A stretch of DNA of 64,000 nucleotides from Haemaphysalis longicornis (GCA_013339765.2 CM023449.1:205679422-205743421); one strand, 5' to 3'; shown: positions 12,101 to 25,300, counted from the stretch's first letter. The notes: generated from the letters alone by a model not told the origin. Numbers and translations are program-made.

Positions 12101-15100
12101 TTCGTAGTTATCTAAAGAACATAATATCCGCCATAGCTTCCTGCTTTGTTGAGAACTGTCTTATGCATGTAGAACGCCCTGTGTTCTACATGCTAGTAAA
12201 TGAAAATACCAGTAAATGAAAATTTCGGCACCTTCTAGGTGTAATGAGGGCAGAAGAATGAAAGAATGGGGAGACGAAGAAGTTGTTTGCTCGAAGTCGG
12301 CGATGGTAGTGCGCCGCTGCCAGATATTTAAGCGAAACAATGTGCAAGAAAAAGCAAGCTACAACGTGGCGCACAGGCTATTTCCTTCTCTATCTCTTTG
12401 CGCGAGTGCGTAGGCGAGCGCCCACATACATACGCACACACTCACGCACGCGCTCACACATGCACGCACGCACACATCGTCCAGTCGTAGTGCTAAGCCA
12501 ACCGTACCCCATTTAACAATGAGACACACACTACAGCGATACTTTGATCTGTGTTGCTTTTCATTTTTTAACGCACCCAGTCGTTCTGGGACCTCTAACT
12601 TACACTCGGTCCACCACCTACTTAAACGCCTGTGAGTCTGTTACCATACCTGACGTTATTGGCTGATATAACCACTTCACCAAACAAAGCGTAACGCAAG
12701 GCCTTACCTATCTTTGTAGCTTGGAGGGCTGTAACTACAGCCTGAACTAATCAATTCAAAACTTTATAGGCTTACCTAGGCGATAATGCTGTGCAGGCTA
12801 GACCGCAACCTAAAAAAAAATCCTAGTTTTTGTGCTCCAATTTGGTAGACAGCACTAGCTTTATTACCCATAATTTTGCCTTAAAATACGGATAAAAAAC
12901 GACTAAGAAAAAAGCTCGCTACATAGCTGAAGTGTCGAAAGGATGACGACATTACAATGAGCGAGGGTCAATCACGTGTTTGACCTTACGAGGGTTGCAG
13001 AGATACAATAACCGTGTTGCGATCAGTGACCGGCCTTTCAAAATTATGGGCGGGTGAAAAGGACGTGAGGTGGCCGCTAATGGCTCTTTTGTTGCGCCAC
13101 GTAAAAACATGCACTAAAAAAGAAAAAAAAATACAACCGCAAAAACCAACGGCCTAACGGTGGGGTTAACAGAGCGTGAGCGTGAGAGGAAGCAGGAGCG
13201 GCCGAAACGCTGTTAAGCGAAGGAAAAAACAACAGAAAAACCTAGTTCTGATGCCTTCTCGCTCGGTGGTATTTCATCAGGGGCTCCAGAAAACGTCGCG
13301 ATAAACAAATGGTTGAAATCTTCCACAACATCTTGTTCTCCAGCAAAAGCCAGTAGTGTCCGTATTGTCACAGAATGCACCTTTTCAAGGAGTCATATCA
13401 GCTCGAACATTTCCTGTTTGTACCCCGAACTGATTGTTTTCGCCAATTTTCTAATGTCCCCGTCCCCTGACTGCTTGTGCCCACATCGCAGAATAGGAAA
13501 AAGAGAGAAATCTCCGAGGACACCCCGCACTTCTTATGTTGTGAATCCGAAAGCATTACGTCCAATTGAACCCCGCTGAGTGCTCCTTAGACTCAGGCGC
13601 GGCAAGTAATGCTTTCGAGTTCTTTTGCGTGGTATCCACAGTGTACTGGGGTGGACATATTCCTTTCAGGTGGCGGCCGTAGACTAAGTAGGCGCTTCAA
13701 ACTCTACAACGGTTTTGTAGATGCTCAAGATTTGGAAATCTTTAGCCGATTACACCGAACTTCACTGAACATGATGGGCCCACCCCAGATTATGAAAGAA
13801 AAGGTTGTAAGCAGGGCAGTTGGGTACCGCGATATTCTGGCGAATGGGCTAATAAGAACCGAGTGCAAAAGAAGCAGACGAAACGAGCGCGGACTCACAA
13901 CTGGTTTAGTTTGTTGAAACAGCACCTATTTAAGCGTTTGGCTCAACCGGGTATGGTCACGTCTGTCGCGCGAAGTCTGGGTTTTTGCACCGACAACGCC
14001 CTGTGGATGTGCTTGCAATTGCTGGAAGAGGTCGTCGGTCCAGGGGCGACCGCGAAGTATGCTTGAACATATCAGCAAGCGCCTCCTTGTATCATTTTCT
14101 GGTGGCAGGCACCCTTATTATTTCTCTCCTACGCCCCTCTCCATACTCTTCTTGAGAGGAACCAGCGATTCTAGGGAACAGTGCGAGGCGCTGGATTGGC
14201 AAGCGAAGTAGGAATACTCGGGTATTGGTAGACAATTCTCTTTATTTTTGCATATTTTTGCACTCCACGTTCACCGTTATCGCCTTTGGTGCTATGATCA
14301 CGGGTTTATGCCGACGTGAGGGGCTGATGGGACTCCAGGCTCGCCCCATCCTCTTGAAAATATCGGAGCAGAGAAAGTTTTAGGCGCAGAGGTATGTGAA
14401 AACTGAATAAAAGTTCATTTGTGCTAGTCTATTTCCGTTACAGTGGGCCACGACTCCACTGGTTGCAGCCATCGCCACTGTCATGTGTCAAGGGCACCCC
14501 CGGAGGGGAGATGCATCAAAAACCGCCGAGAGAAAAAAAAGGAATACAGAAACGGAAATCGGAAGTGCGCGCCAGGAACGTGCCAATGAACAAACGCCGC
14601 GCCTAAACACCGAAGCATCATGGCTAAATATGGTAGCGCACTGGTCAACAAATCCGAGAACGCCGCGCAGGAGGAAAGTGGCGTGATGGCCAAACATGGA
14701 CACGAAAAGGCAAGGAGCCAATCAGAATGTTCCGCGATGAAGCCCAGAGGGGTTGAAAGCAGGGCGCACCAGGAGAAGGGGGAGGGGGGTGGGCGAGAAA
14801 CCAGGAGGCGGAGAGCACGTGAGCTTCAAGGAACGAGCCAGGGGAACGCGGCCAGGCCACCGACTATGCCTACCAAGCCTGGGCGGGAGCTGGCCGACTT
14901 CGCATCGGCTACCGCATCCTAGGCGCGGCATGAACCTGTGTCTTGTGACCCAGAGCGGCGGTCGGGCACGTGCAGCCAACGTCTACGCTCCGTCGACCTT
15001 CGCTTCGACGGCCCTGAAGGGATACGCTCGTGCCGAGACCTACCTGGGACCTTCTGAGGGAGAGGCTACCAGGGGGTAGCCACCGAGGAAATACGTTGGG

Positions 15101-16260
15101 ACGCATGACGCCCACGCCGTCCAAGGAACCACCGTACCCATCGAACGCCGGCACCGAAGCGAGGTGAAGACGGCTACCACGAAGTAGCGGCCACGCAACG
15201 AGTTCGACACGTCAGCGCCGACGACCGGGGTAGGGCAAGTCCATTAGGGAGAGAGTCGTAGGGAACAACTAGAGGAGTTGTGGTGGGAAAGACAACAACG
15301 AGGACTCGATGTAGTGAGTGCATACTGAACTAATTGTGTAGAACTTTATTGTAGATACTTTTCGGTTTTGATTTGAATGGTATTTGGGATTTCTGTAGTT
15401 AGGGTTTTGAGTGTTTATCGGTTGTGTGCAATTTATTGGGTGGTTTGCTTTACGGTTTTTCCAAGTGTGCATTAAGTTGGTGTTGTGTTAAACATGTCAA
15501 CGGCTTTCCTGCGTCCACCTCTCTGAGCTGGTCAAGACACCCTCATTATCCATCACGTGACAGCCATTTCTTCATGGCGGGCTTAGGACCCTACAGTGAC
15601 TCCACACCATACGTATTCTTACGAGGATGGCGCAAGAGAGCTAGTAAATTAGCACGTATTGACAAATTATGCACAGAACACGAAGCCAAAGTCAGGAAAG
15701 CGAGAGGCAGGCTTGAGATGGTTAGCGCAACGGACGCTTCGTCTTCGTCGCTTTCTCCGGAAGTAGACCATATTCCTGCCTTCGCTGCTTCATAGTTTGA
15801 TGCAAGTGCTGGAAGCATAACTTGCGTGGCCTTGGAACATATTCCCGTAGCCTTTAATTTGCTCAGCGTCTACCGATGCTTCGTCATTTTCCCCGCTCAT
15901 GTTTAAGTGCCAAGCCGGAACCCCGCATCAAATGTCAGTATGAAGTGTTCCTACCAACTGGTCATCAATTGGAAAGATGCTTAGACGCAGGAAGGCAAAG
16001 AGGATGAAATTTAACGGGAAATAGCTCAACATTTATACATGTAGCGAGATGACTCAGACGTACAGAAATCAAACAGCCGTGTCCTAAACATCCATCCCGG
16101 CTAACAACCTCTCCCCGGCCGAACAATGACGCTTGCAGTGCAATCCCAATGAAAGGGAAACAAGAGAATGACGAGCTTGAACTCTACGAAGGTGCCAGAT
16201 GCCATGACACCACTTCATGCGGGCCCAAAAGCAGTGGGTGTCCGAAGTACTGGTCATGGC
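9161..16260. other. Intergenic DNA with two CpG-rich blocks
   Basis: About 7 kb without a gene I can support. CpG-rich blocks lie at about 9760-10290 and 14480-15250; both have overlapping open frames on both strands, as GC-rich non-coding DNA does. A CA/CG-rich microsatellite-like stretch is at 12415-12480. The frame at 15424-15795 ends in a charged helix (KLARIDKLCTEHEAKVRK) that loosely resembles the N-terminus of a retroelement Gag, but no LTR boundary, primer site or pol gene supports that. Nothing else is recognised. Confidence 0.4.
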
Positions 16261-16267
16261 GGATTGA

Positions 16268-16450
16268 GTGATTGCCGAAGTGCGAGGCGATACGCTGAGG
16301 GAACTGGAGGCTGCACGGAGCGCTAAAATATTGGTGTCAGTGATTCCGACTGCACCGCCATTCCATACCCAATTGGCTGCGTTCCAATGCCCCCTATGTC
16401 GCTGCCAAAGGTGCGGACACTCTGTTTGCCAGTGTACGAGCTATCAGTGA
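16268..16450 (+). pseudogene. Possible LINE ORF1 zinc-knuckle fossil
   Basis: The frame ends in CRCQRCGHSVCQC followed by TSYQ and a stop. The C-x4-H-x4-C half of a CCHC knuckle is present, with the QR.GHS spacing common in ORF1 proteins of non-LTR elements, but the first Cys is one residue out of place and no flanking ORF1 or RT sequence is recognised. It may be chance Cys richness. Confidence 0.2.
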
Positions 16451-16810
16451 ATGAGACGGGGGCAGGGCAACCTTTCGAAGACCCGAAGAACTTGACAGGT
16501 GGTCAAGGATCAAGTCATTACCGGTGCAGGACACTGCCTCTGCGCAGTAAGTGAACAAGGCGGAGGTGCAAATTCTCCAAGAGCCGAAGCCAGAACATAG
16601 GGGGCTGAGGCACATGTCACTGCGTCCAACCTTGAGCAAAGGGCTCATAACCTTTCGCGAGATTTGCCAGCCACGGTTGGCTGAGCTGTGCGAACAGCTT
16701 AGAGTGAAGCAACATTTGAGCTTGGTTATGTTTATTGCTGACTGTCACACCTTCGGGGAGAGCGAATGGCAAGGGGTCGATCTTTCCCAGCTGGTCCAGG
16801 AGATAAACAC

Positions 16811-16842
16811 GGCTGTGTGCGCCCTTGTGGTTTCACACAGCC
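16811..16842. repeat. 9-bp stem-loop
   Basis: GGCTGTGTG at 16811-16819 pairs with CACACAGCC at 16834-16842. It is short and its significance is unclear. Confidence 0.4.
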
Positions 16843-19800
16843 TTGCGATTGCACTTTTGGGCTATTCTGTTGCTTTCGCATAACTCGTAAAATTATGAGA
16901 CAAACGAAACATGCGGCTGTACACACACGTTCATACTCTTGTTGGATCGTCCGCGTGCAACTGCAGCCAATTGTTCAATTACTCAGCTGGCTTCTTTAAA
17001 CTTCTGCGCCAGGTTTCAAGACAAATACTTGAAGTGTTCCACATTTAAGGGATGTGGGAGGGCCAGATTAGCCAACCCGGGATCACTCCGACCGATAAGA
17101 GTTTCCGTTGCACGTGCCATATTCCATAACCTCAGGGTTTTTTTCCCGTGGTAGCCCTGTTGCGCTTTCAAACGCCAGGAGGGGATTTAAAGCGAAACTT
17201 CCTAGGCCTTACTGTTGGCGTGGCTTGTCGAAGTTAAACGCATTGCAGGAAGCCGGCTGTATACGACGGGTTTTCCAAAAAAACTCCCACCTCCCCTCGC
17301 AGGAACCCCTGTGTAGATGCGACGCATAGGGGGTTCACGTGGCAGCGTTGGACAGCGGAGGAACGGCGCTGGAACGATGGAGCGGAGCGGCGCAGGCACC
17401 GCGTTTTATAGCGCGCATAACGGTGAGGGGACGCGCCGGCGCCAGTGCGTCTGCCGCGGCTATGACGCAACACAATCCAACACAGTCCACTTTAATCCAA
17501 TCCAATCCAATGCCCCTCGCGAGAGAGTGTTCGCTATCGGAGAGGAGAGGGGGTGAGCGGCGGAGAGCGCAGCTCACGTGGCGAGGAGAATGGGGAGGGG
17601 CGGACGCCGACAACAACGCCGACACCGGATGCAGGGACAAGGCGAGTAAATGAGATGCAGTCGCATCTAAAACGATGATGGTGACAAGCGAAGGTGCATC
17701 AAGCGCGTCAGTTAAAAGATCCCTCGCGTTATGAAGCCGATGTGTATCCGATTGCGCCAATCCGACAAGGTTGACGCAGTTTTGATTTTGGTCTTTGCTC
17801 TGACTGAAGTTGCATAAGAGAAAGCTTGCCGTCTTAACCTTCGTTCTCTTAACAAAAGGGCTTTGACTTTTGTTCGGTTGTACGCCACGAGTGTTTTTAA
17901 CCGCGGTAGAAGGGGAAGAAAACGAGTTCGCTGTGGTAGTGTTTTGTGTCCTTTTCTGGTATTTTTTTCTGGCCAGACGCATGAATTCTGTGTCGTTTGA
18001 CCAAAATAATCCCATTGTGAGTCAGCTCTCGCGCGTCTGCTTCAATTGTTGAGCGTTTATTAGTGCTGTTTCCATAATCTTGAGGATTTGTTTTCAGCCG
18101 AACACACTCCCAGCATCGTCATCAGCAATGCTTGGCAAACAAAGCTGCTAACAAAGCACGATCGATTGCTCTATACATTGAGACCTTTTGGGAAACATGA
18201 AGAGCCGAAGTTTCCGGATTGTGTAGATGTTTTTAGGGGTGTGCCACCGCGCAGCTGTTTTGAGGCGCATAAATTGTTTTCTAATCCGCTTCTTTTATTC
18301 CATCCTTAGAGCCCTCTTCGAGCTTCAAGCTGCAAGACGCTGCCTCCCCTACGAAATATTCCTCGGCACGACCAGTAGTGCGAAGAAGATGAATTTGCCT
18401 CCTTACTTCAAAGCCTCCTTTCTTATCGCCTGCGTTCGAGGGTGCCGGGAACACACTGCGCCGGTGACGTTCATTGATGACGACGCTTATTTGGAGTGAC
18501 GGATAGTTATTCTCTGACACTTCCATTGGGCCAGCTTTCCCCTCTGGTTTTGCTTTCCTTCGATGCTTCAGTATACGCGATGCGTCTTCCACCAAGCAGA
18601 CGTTCTACAATGTCGTCACGCCGGCCTCGTGTCGGCTGTCGAGTAGAGCGACGTTCACATACAGCATATATGACGGTGTATGCAGCATTGAACCGAAGCT
18701 TGAGCGTGCACGCTTCGGTGCGGACGGTCGACTGGTGAAGGGTGAATTGTGCCTTGGGGTGAAAGGATAACGGCGTTGGGGAGGTGTCATCACTGCTCGC
18801 AGACGTGGTTTGAAGCATGGCCGCAGGCGTAAAAGTTCTCTTCGGGTGTCCTCCGGGGTGATGAACAATCATGACCCCGCTTTCCATCACGTTCGTACGT
18901 CTTTGTATGCCTTTGGCGATTCGTATGCCTTTGGCGATACCGGAGGGCATGATGAATGGGAGAGAAAACATTTCGGAGGCACTTTGCAGTTCTGGCGGGG
19001 ATTAGGCCTCACAGTGGTGGCCGCCCCGCTGCCGCTATGTCTGCTACAGCAAGGACTTATTACTTTCGTATCAGATTGCCATTTGGGAAAACACTCAAAG
19101 CAAATACATGCAAGAAAGCAAGCTATCAAAAATTCTGAGGTCACCTTAGAATTCGCAGTGAGGACTAAATCCTATAGCATGATGGTCCTGTTGCCGATCG
19201 TCTCACGCCATTATCCTTCTACTTGCGGACACTTTCTTTTCCCGCTGTCCCTTTCTCCATTATACCATCGGTCATCATTTCAGAAGTAAGGTTTATTGCA
19301 ACTTATTTAAATTTTTGTGTTAAAACCGCGGGTGTAGCATCTGCTGCAACAGCCTCGTACGATTGCAATTTTAACTCGATGCCGCATAATGGGGCTGCTT
19401 TAACACCCAATTCACAGCGGACATATAGTGGAAGATTACTTTGTTGCTATTCTGGTTCCTATTTCACAAGCTATATCATTTTTAGACTACTCATGAACAC
19501 TCAGTCGATGCTTCTAACACACGTTTCTAAGTCGAAGGCGTATACGCATTTACTAGCTTCACCTTCAGTAAGGTGGAGTAATGGATCCACCGTGGTGTTC
19601 AGGGGTGAGGAGATCTCGCTTTATCGAGGCTCGAAGTTCGATCACAGGACCCAAATTCGCCCAGGCTTCTTTTGAACTCAGTTACTTTACTTTGTTTTTA
19701 GGAGGATCGTGCAGGAAAGTTTGCGTCACTCCGAACATACTTTCGCAAATATTTATTCCCTAACCCATCTGCCATTTTTTGTGGTTGCTGTGAGCTATCT

Positions 19801-21089
19801 TGCGGGCCATCTCTGGGACATACCCACTTTTTCAGTGAAACGATATAACACGCGTACATTTGCAGCACCGACGCGTAGTAGAAATACATAACGCTTCAGT
19901 AAACAAAACAGTTACACGCAGCATCACTTTTACAAGCGCCTTGAGCCATTTCGTGGCATCTCCGCGAGGTGACCGACATCAGTTCACGCAGACTCAACCG
20001 CAGTATAAAATATACAGCCACTGTAATATTCATAAATTCATAAAGAAGAAGTACATCAAGGCAAGAAACCTTCCCAGCTACCAGTACGGGTTCGGGTTTC
20101 ACATATGTGAACATGGTTTAACGCAAAATGACACGTTGACACATGAGAAGACGAGCGGAAGGGAGCAGTGTTTTTAGAACCAGAGGAGGACAATGGGTGG
20201 TTTTAAGGAAGTTGCATTAAAATGGTAAAATCGTGAATCTACGATACAGATTAGTAGACATCCTTTCTATGGTTGCTGATGAAATGGGAAGCATTTATGT
20301 ACTCCATCACGTAAAGATACAAACCGTGTGTAATGGTTTGTCTCGCTTCGTTGAAACTAGGTTGTTTGATATGAAGAGTACGCGCTTATTCCAAGAAGTG
20401 TTCAACTTACGTCGATGCAGCTCGCCTTGAACCACGCCAATCAGAACTCACGGGGTAGCAGAAAACAGCCAATCAGGCAGACCCGATCGGAACTTGGCAC
20501 ACCATATCAGCCGACGGTTGGACGTAAGTGTAAAGCAGTTACTCGCCCCTTCGCTCTGCATCATGTAGTGGGAGATTCAGAGGCGCCTCTCGTGAAATCG
20601 GAACACGTGTCAGGCTCTGCTCTGTTATGAATTTTTTTATGTCTCGGTTTCCCCATATACCGTGCATCAACTGAAATCGCGTCCACAAAGAATCGGACAC
20701 GCTCCCTCCAGGGCCAGTGCAGAATGAACTGTAGCTCTCTATACAGTGTAGATATCGTGAAAAAAATTACACGCAATCCACCAAAACTCAACTCTATCAA
20801 TAAGCCGAGTTGCATTTATTTGTCCTAATTAGTTCACAGTAAACTTGAACACGTTTTAGGATTGTCGTCTGCTGTCCATACATGCTGTCTCAGGAGGCAG
20901 CTTGGTATACAAAACAGCTGTGACTTTTTCTTTGCCGAACCTATACCGAAAACATCTGTAAGACAAGGGACCACTACGACGACTCTAAGATTAAGCCCAG
21001 GTTCATTTGCATGTCGTTAATAGTTATTTCACAGCAAACTTTTAAAATATTCCTGTCTGCTGGGCATTACATAAGCTTCTACGGGGGAC
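16843..21089. other. Intergenic DNA, GC-rich at 17.3-17.65 kb
   Basis: No supported gene. The long minus frame at 17335-18015 crosses GC-rich DNA and contains low-complexity Ser/Ala/Leu sequence; I regard it as non-coding. A repeated AATCC run lies at about 17494-17512. A 16-base unit GTATGCCTTTGGCGAT is duplicated with an 18-base period at 18905-18938. Long frames on both strands at 18507-19289 have no motif. Confidence 0.4.
17404..17410 (-). promoter_or_regulatory. Candidate TATA box, minus strand
   Basis: TATAAAA on the minus strand is followed by a very GC-rich stretch (CGCGGTGCCTGCGCC). The setting resembles a core promoter or a repeat-borne one. No exon can be named downstream. Confidence 0.25.
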
Positions 21090-21760
21090 AACTGGCAGCC
21101 CCACCATGTTTGTCCAGTCGAATCAAACTCTAGTCGCGGTCGCCTCAGTTTTGCGTTGGGTGGCGGGAACTGTCGGCTTTCGTGGGATTATTTCGCCGAG
21201 ATACCCGCGTACCTTTGAAGAGGAGTGGAATTTTGGGTGCATGAGGTCTCCGCATGGCGGAAAGAACAGCTTTTCTTTTATTTGTGGGTCATCTTCTTTC
21301 TGCCCTCTGGTGAAACGGCCTGATGTGCCGGAATGCTGGAAGCGGCGCGTCCGCCCTCATTTTCTTCAAAGGACCAGTGTCCGGATGTGCAAACGAGGTA
21401 GATTTCAAAGAGCTGGCAAATTTGGGACACCTTTGGAGGCTGGAGGTATTTGCGATTTAGCAGAAATTTGCGGCACACTGCTCGAAAGTTTTTCACTACT
21501 CTGGGGCGTTAATCACCAGTGGTGGGTGCCAAAGCCATCGCGTGTTATTGTGCTGCCTCGATATTTGTCGTGCGGACTGCAGTCAGTTCAATGCCACCAG
21601 CGCCAAAGACACAAAGAAACGGGGTGGTTGTCGGAGAGAACACGAAAAATTTTGAGCTCACCTACTAGAATCTGGAGTTGGCCCGCAGTACTCGCACGAT
21701 GTTCATGTACTGTTGTTCAACGTACGAGGCCGTGACTAAAAACGATCACGGGCTAGTACA
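21090..21760 (-). pseudogene. LINE RNase H domain fossil
   Basis: Reading the minus strand gives ELTAVRTTNIEAAQ, then AMALAPTTGD, then a longer frame with FRAVCRKFLLNRKYL and SGHWSFEENEGGRAASS, followed after stops by RQFPPPNAKLRRPRLE. This matches the order expected for a LINE RNase H domain and the PPPH-like tether after it. It aligns residue by residue with the fossil at 4755-5100 (ELTA..., AACRNFLL vs AVCRKFLL, GHEFCEGYEAA vs GHWSFEENEGG). Several stops and a frameshift show it is dead. The 209-codon plus-strand frame at 21106-21735 is its shadow. Confidence 0.6.
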
Positions 21761-21818
21761 ACGCGGGGTAGATCTCCTTCCTTAGCTAGTGAAAGTGCAG
21801 CTACACTCGCCGAAGGTA

Positions 21819-22786
21819 CAGTAATCCCTCAAAATAACGAAGTCAGCGGGACGGCGAAAAATTTCGTTATAAGCAGTATTTCGATATAAGCGATCCCTTT
21901 AGAAAAGCTGAAGTAATCAAACTTTAATTGCGCCACAACTACAAGGAATCAAAACTCACTGTATTCAGTGAAGCAAAACTTTACTCAGGTGCGAACAAGG
22001 CAGTGAGCTTTGGCTGTTTCATATTCTTGGAGGGCGCGAGTAAGCCCTTCTCCAATTTGACCAAGCAGTGACTGGCGTCCGAACGCCTCGCAGACTGTAC
22101 AGCGAATCAGGAGGAAAAGGCAGTGGCCACTTTGGGAGGTGGGGGGGGGGGGGTGGTTGAGTCTGCGGGCGGCACGGAACGCTACGCGAGTTTCTCGCTG
22201 AACAGCATCGCCAATTCCATGGCTCGAGTCCGAGGTTGTTTTCGTTCAGCTCAAAAAAACAACGATTAATACCCATTGTGTTTACACAGCGTAACCATGA
22301 AAATTGACCGGTTTTGCACTAGGGTTTTACATGATCACTGGAAAATTTTTTTACAAGGTGTGCAGGCGTGAAGTTTGCAAAATAAAAGTTTTTCGGCGCC
22401 TCGCTGTCGACGACACTGCTAATTCTACGCTTAGAGTGTCAGTGTTCGCGCACCGTCAAGTCCACGCCATTGACAAATTTCAAAGAACAAAATTCAGTCA
22501 CCCTACCACGCATTTGGACCGTTTTTCTGAAGTCGGATGGCGCGAATCGATCCTGACCGGCTCGAGAAAATCGCCGAGGAAATGCCAGCTTGTCAACTCG
22601 CTATGTTGACCGCCTGACTCGCCGCTAGGCGATGCCTCCGCTCGCCACTTCGCTCTAAGCGGGTCCAGCTCTTCGTGTGCTTCGAGTAGTGCGGCCTAAA
22701 ATGCATGCATTTGTGCTGGAACCAGAAGAAATTTCGAATAAAGCGATATTTCGAGCAAAGCGATTTCGCTATCAGGAGGGATTACT
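21819..22786. mobile_element. Non-autonomous pogo/Tc1-like MITE
   Basis: The left end reads TA-CAGTAATCCCTC and the right end, on the other strand, TA-AGTAATCCCTC (one C lost). Both are followed inward by AT-rich blocks with an ATAACGAA-like motif, and an AAATTTCG...ATATTTCGA block is repeated near both ends (about 21858-21895 and 22730-22765). TA target duplication and a CAGT start are typical of the Tc1/mariner-pogo superfamily. The 0.97 kb interior has a G-tract at about 22140-22154 and no transposase; the 101-codon frame at 22304-22609 has no DDE motif I can see. Confidence 0.6.
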
Positions 22787-23990
22787 TATTTTTCAACGGG
22801 AAAGCAATCGAACCTATCACCTGCGAGTTTAAAGAGGGCCTTCGTTTCCCTATTTTTCCCTTTCTTCAGTAATGGAACCAGGCGTCAGTAATAGGGCCCA
22901 GCCCTCAGTAATCAAACCCGGCGTCTGAATGTGCCCAGAAAGAAAAACAAAGCGACGCCGCCGCTTGCTTGAAGCAAGCGGAGAATTCCCGAAGGGAACT
23001 TGCATCGTCCGGAAGCCTTCATACCCTGGGCGTAACCTCATGCGCATTGCCTGGTCTTATCTAGTGCGCAATGCGTGTCGCTCTCTAAAGTGAATTCCAG
23101 CCCTTATTCTCCTGTCGTTTCCTTGGAAGGTTGAAGCCTGCATCACAATGCGCTTGCCTCATTAGGGTCTGAGCTAAATTGAAGGGACGAACAACAGAAG
23201 TGTCCCGGCATATTTGATTTTTTTCTTGGTACACGGTTATTTCTCCTCGGTATACGTAAGCCTAGACGTAAATAAATATCTCTGCCTTTTTTCTCTCTCA
23301 GTTAACTTTTGTTGTTGCTGAGATTCCATTGCGCTTTCGACCATTACTAAAAAGTCCGTATCTGGCATGAAATGACGCATTTGGGGACAATTCACGTCGA
23401 GGGAAGAAAATGCCTGAAGTAAACAGTCACTTCAGGGTAAATGACAGCCGCCGAGAAACCGAAAAACAGTCGTTTAATAAGGAGCTAAGGCCGCTATGGT
23501 GATCGTGCCCACGGCGAAATAGTGAAATATAAGTGCCCGGAGACGTTTGTTAAGTCGTCCACGAAAAAATGGGCAGGTGCTCGGCATGCACAACCACGCA
23601 GATGCTGTCCGAGGCGAGTATAGGTAATATGGGTTTTAGCAAGCTACTCCTCTAGTGTTTAAAACGTTTTGCTTTCGTGAGTGAAGCAGAAACGCAGGAC
23701 AGAGATAGAGACAGGTATTTCCTTTCGACAAGGAGACTCTAAAGCGTATGTTCAGTGGAAATAAGGGATTTTGGCGAAGCAATTGCGATTTGTTGCCCCC
23801 CCCCCTTCCCTTCTTTCACAAGATCTGAAAGGAAAACAAAAATTTGCAGACGATACCGGAGTATGTTCTGATAGGATGATAGTGGTTAAACGTGTTATTA
23901 TTTTTTGGGGAGGAGCGGGGGTTGATTTTGTCGATGAGTTTTCTGCTAATGTTAAATACAGCCAACAACATCGGCATCTTACTTACTGGA
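22787..23990. other. Intergenic stretch, no supported gene
   Basis: Only short frames. A three-fold CAGTAAT-like phrase (CAGTAATGG, CAGTAATAG, CAGTAATCA) lies at 22868-22914. CTTGCTTGAAGCAAG forms a small hairpin at about 22966-22980. A C-run is at about 23798-23808. Nothing else is seen. Confidence 0.4.
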
Positions 23991-24345
23991 ACTCTACTTG
24001 TTGCAGAATAAGTGCAGTGGGATTCACCGCCGGATCCTACCATAGGATCCACCACAGGTGCCTGTATCATTAAGAACTTTACAGTATATCACGCAGTCGT
24101 CCGCAAAAAGGCACATTTGAGAAGATAAGTTGGTAGGCAGCTCATTTACGTAAATAAAAGCAATACAGCACCCAAGACACATCCTTGGGGGACGCAAGAA
24201 TAAACTGTAATCAGAGGTGAGTCAATGTCATTTGTAGTATCGAACTGGGCGCGTGATGTGAGAAAGTGGCGTACCCAATTAAGCAGAGGTGGTTGAATGT
24301 TTGTGTGGTCAATCTACTGATTGGTGCTGAATAAAACACTGTACA
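23990..24345 (-). pseudogene. Reverse-transcriptase fossil (Jockey/CR1-type)
   Basis: The minus strand reads LNWVRHFLTSRAQFD, then VYSCVPQGCVLGAVLLLFT, a stop, then MSCLPTNLSSQMCLFADDC-VIYCK. These are three consecutive RT landmarks in order: the W-FL--R-Q segment, the VPQG-VLG motif B (PQG at about 24180-24190) and the FADD catalytic motif C (about 24096-24110). The stop between motifs B and C and loss of sense after FADD show a dead, truncated copy. The VPQGSVLGPLLF-type motif B is usual for Jockey/CR1 groups, different from the RNase H-bearing LINE at 27.8 kb. Confidence 0.75.
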
Positions 24346-25300
24346 TATTTTAATGGTCTTCGCCCTACAGCGCCGTCTTAAACGGCTTTGCACTCCTGGG
24401 AACCTCTGTGAGTGTGGGGACAGCTCTCCTGTTTCTCCAGCCTTGCCCCACCAGTGCAAGCTGTGTTAATTTGTGTTCTTATTTATTTTATGGTGTTGTC
24501 ATAAGCATTTCTAGTATCGTTTTTATACTACCCATTGTTGGTGCTTGCGAAGAGACGTTGTAAAATGTAGTCATTGGGGGAAGGAAACGACCAAATTAAA
24601 CTATTCTCTCAAATGTACAAAACTCCACCAATGCTTCTTTAATTCCCAGTTCGAAGATTTCATTTTCCTCATATTTCCCCGATATCGATGTGCTCTTCGA
24701 TAGCACGCTTAACTCCTCCGCACAAGCCTGAGTAATCAGAGGTCGTCGGGGTTCAGGCGGTTCGTGCACGATGTGTAGAGACTTGCAGTACCGGACCTCT
24801 TTTAAAACTGTACTTCAATGTCTCCCGCACTCTTTTAGAATACGCCAGAGTTCTCTATATTGATACAGATAAATCAAATTGCAACGTCATGAATCCAGTG
24901 CCATCCAAATGTTTATATAATCTGAAGCTTAGTTTTTAATGCAGGTCTATACGCTCTAGCGTAGGACTGCTCGCACCGAAAGTGTGGCTATGTATAAAGG
25001 CTAGGCTGAGTTACGGTGTCCTTTTATTGCCTTTCAGTTAATCCCCAGAGCCGTAAGCTGCGCAGATCTTTTTTTCATTGGTAGCATAGCTGACAGCCCT
25101 GCCTAGAACTAGAACAAAATGCTCATTCTCTAACTTTGACCTCCTGTAAACATTGTTGTCGCCTGTTCAGCCTGCAGACCACCAATAAATTCTGTTCCCA
25201 AGACATCATCTTCTACATCTCACTACAGATCTTTGGTTCGGCAATGTACGGAGTTCAATGTGGAGGCTATACTTAAGACGGAGTCGCATATTTTTTCCTT
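24346..25300. other. Intergenic stretch, no supported gene
   Basis: No coding signal. AATAAA occurs at about 25184, after pyrimidine-rich sequence, and might mark an old element end, but no tail follows. Otherwise I see nothing. Confidence 0.35.

Noticed and set aside
14420..15800. LTR and Gag start of an LTR retrotransposon
   Set aside because: A Gag-like helix and a GC-rich leader are suggestive, but no TG...CA pair, target duplication or pol was found.
17335..18015. 226-codon minus-strand gene
   Set aside because: Runs through GC-rich and simple sequence, biased composition, no domain, no splice logic.
18507..19289. Overlapping 154- and 159-codon frames
   Set aside because: Open on both strands with no motif; typical of chance in moderately GC-rich DNA.
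21106..21735. 209-codon plus-strand gene
   Set aside because: It is antisense to a recognisable RNase H fossil.
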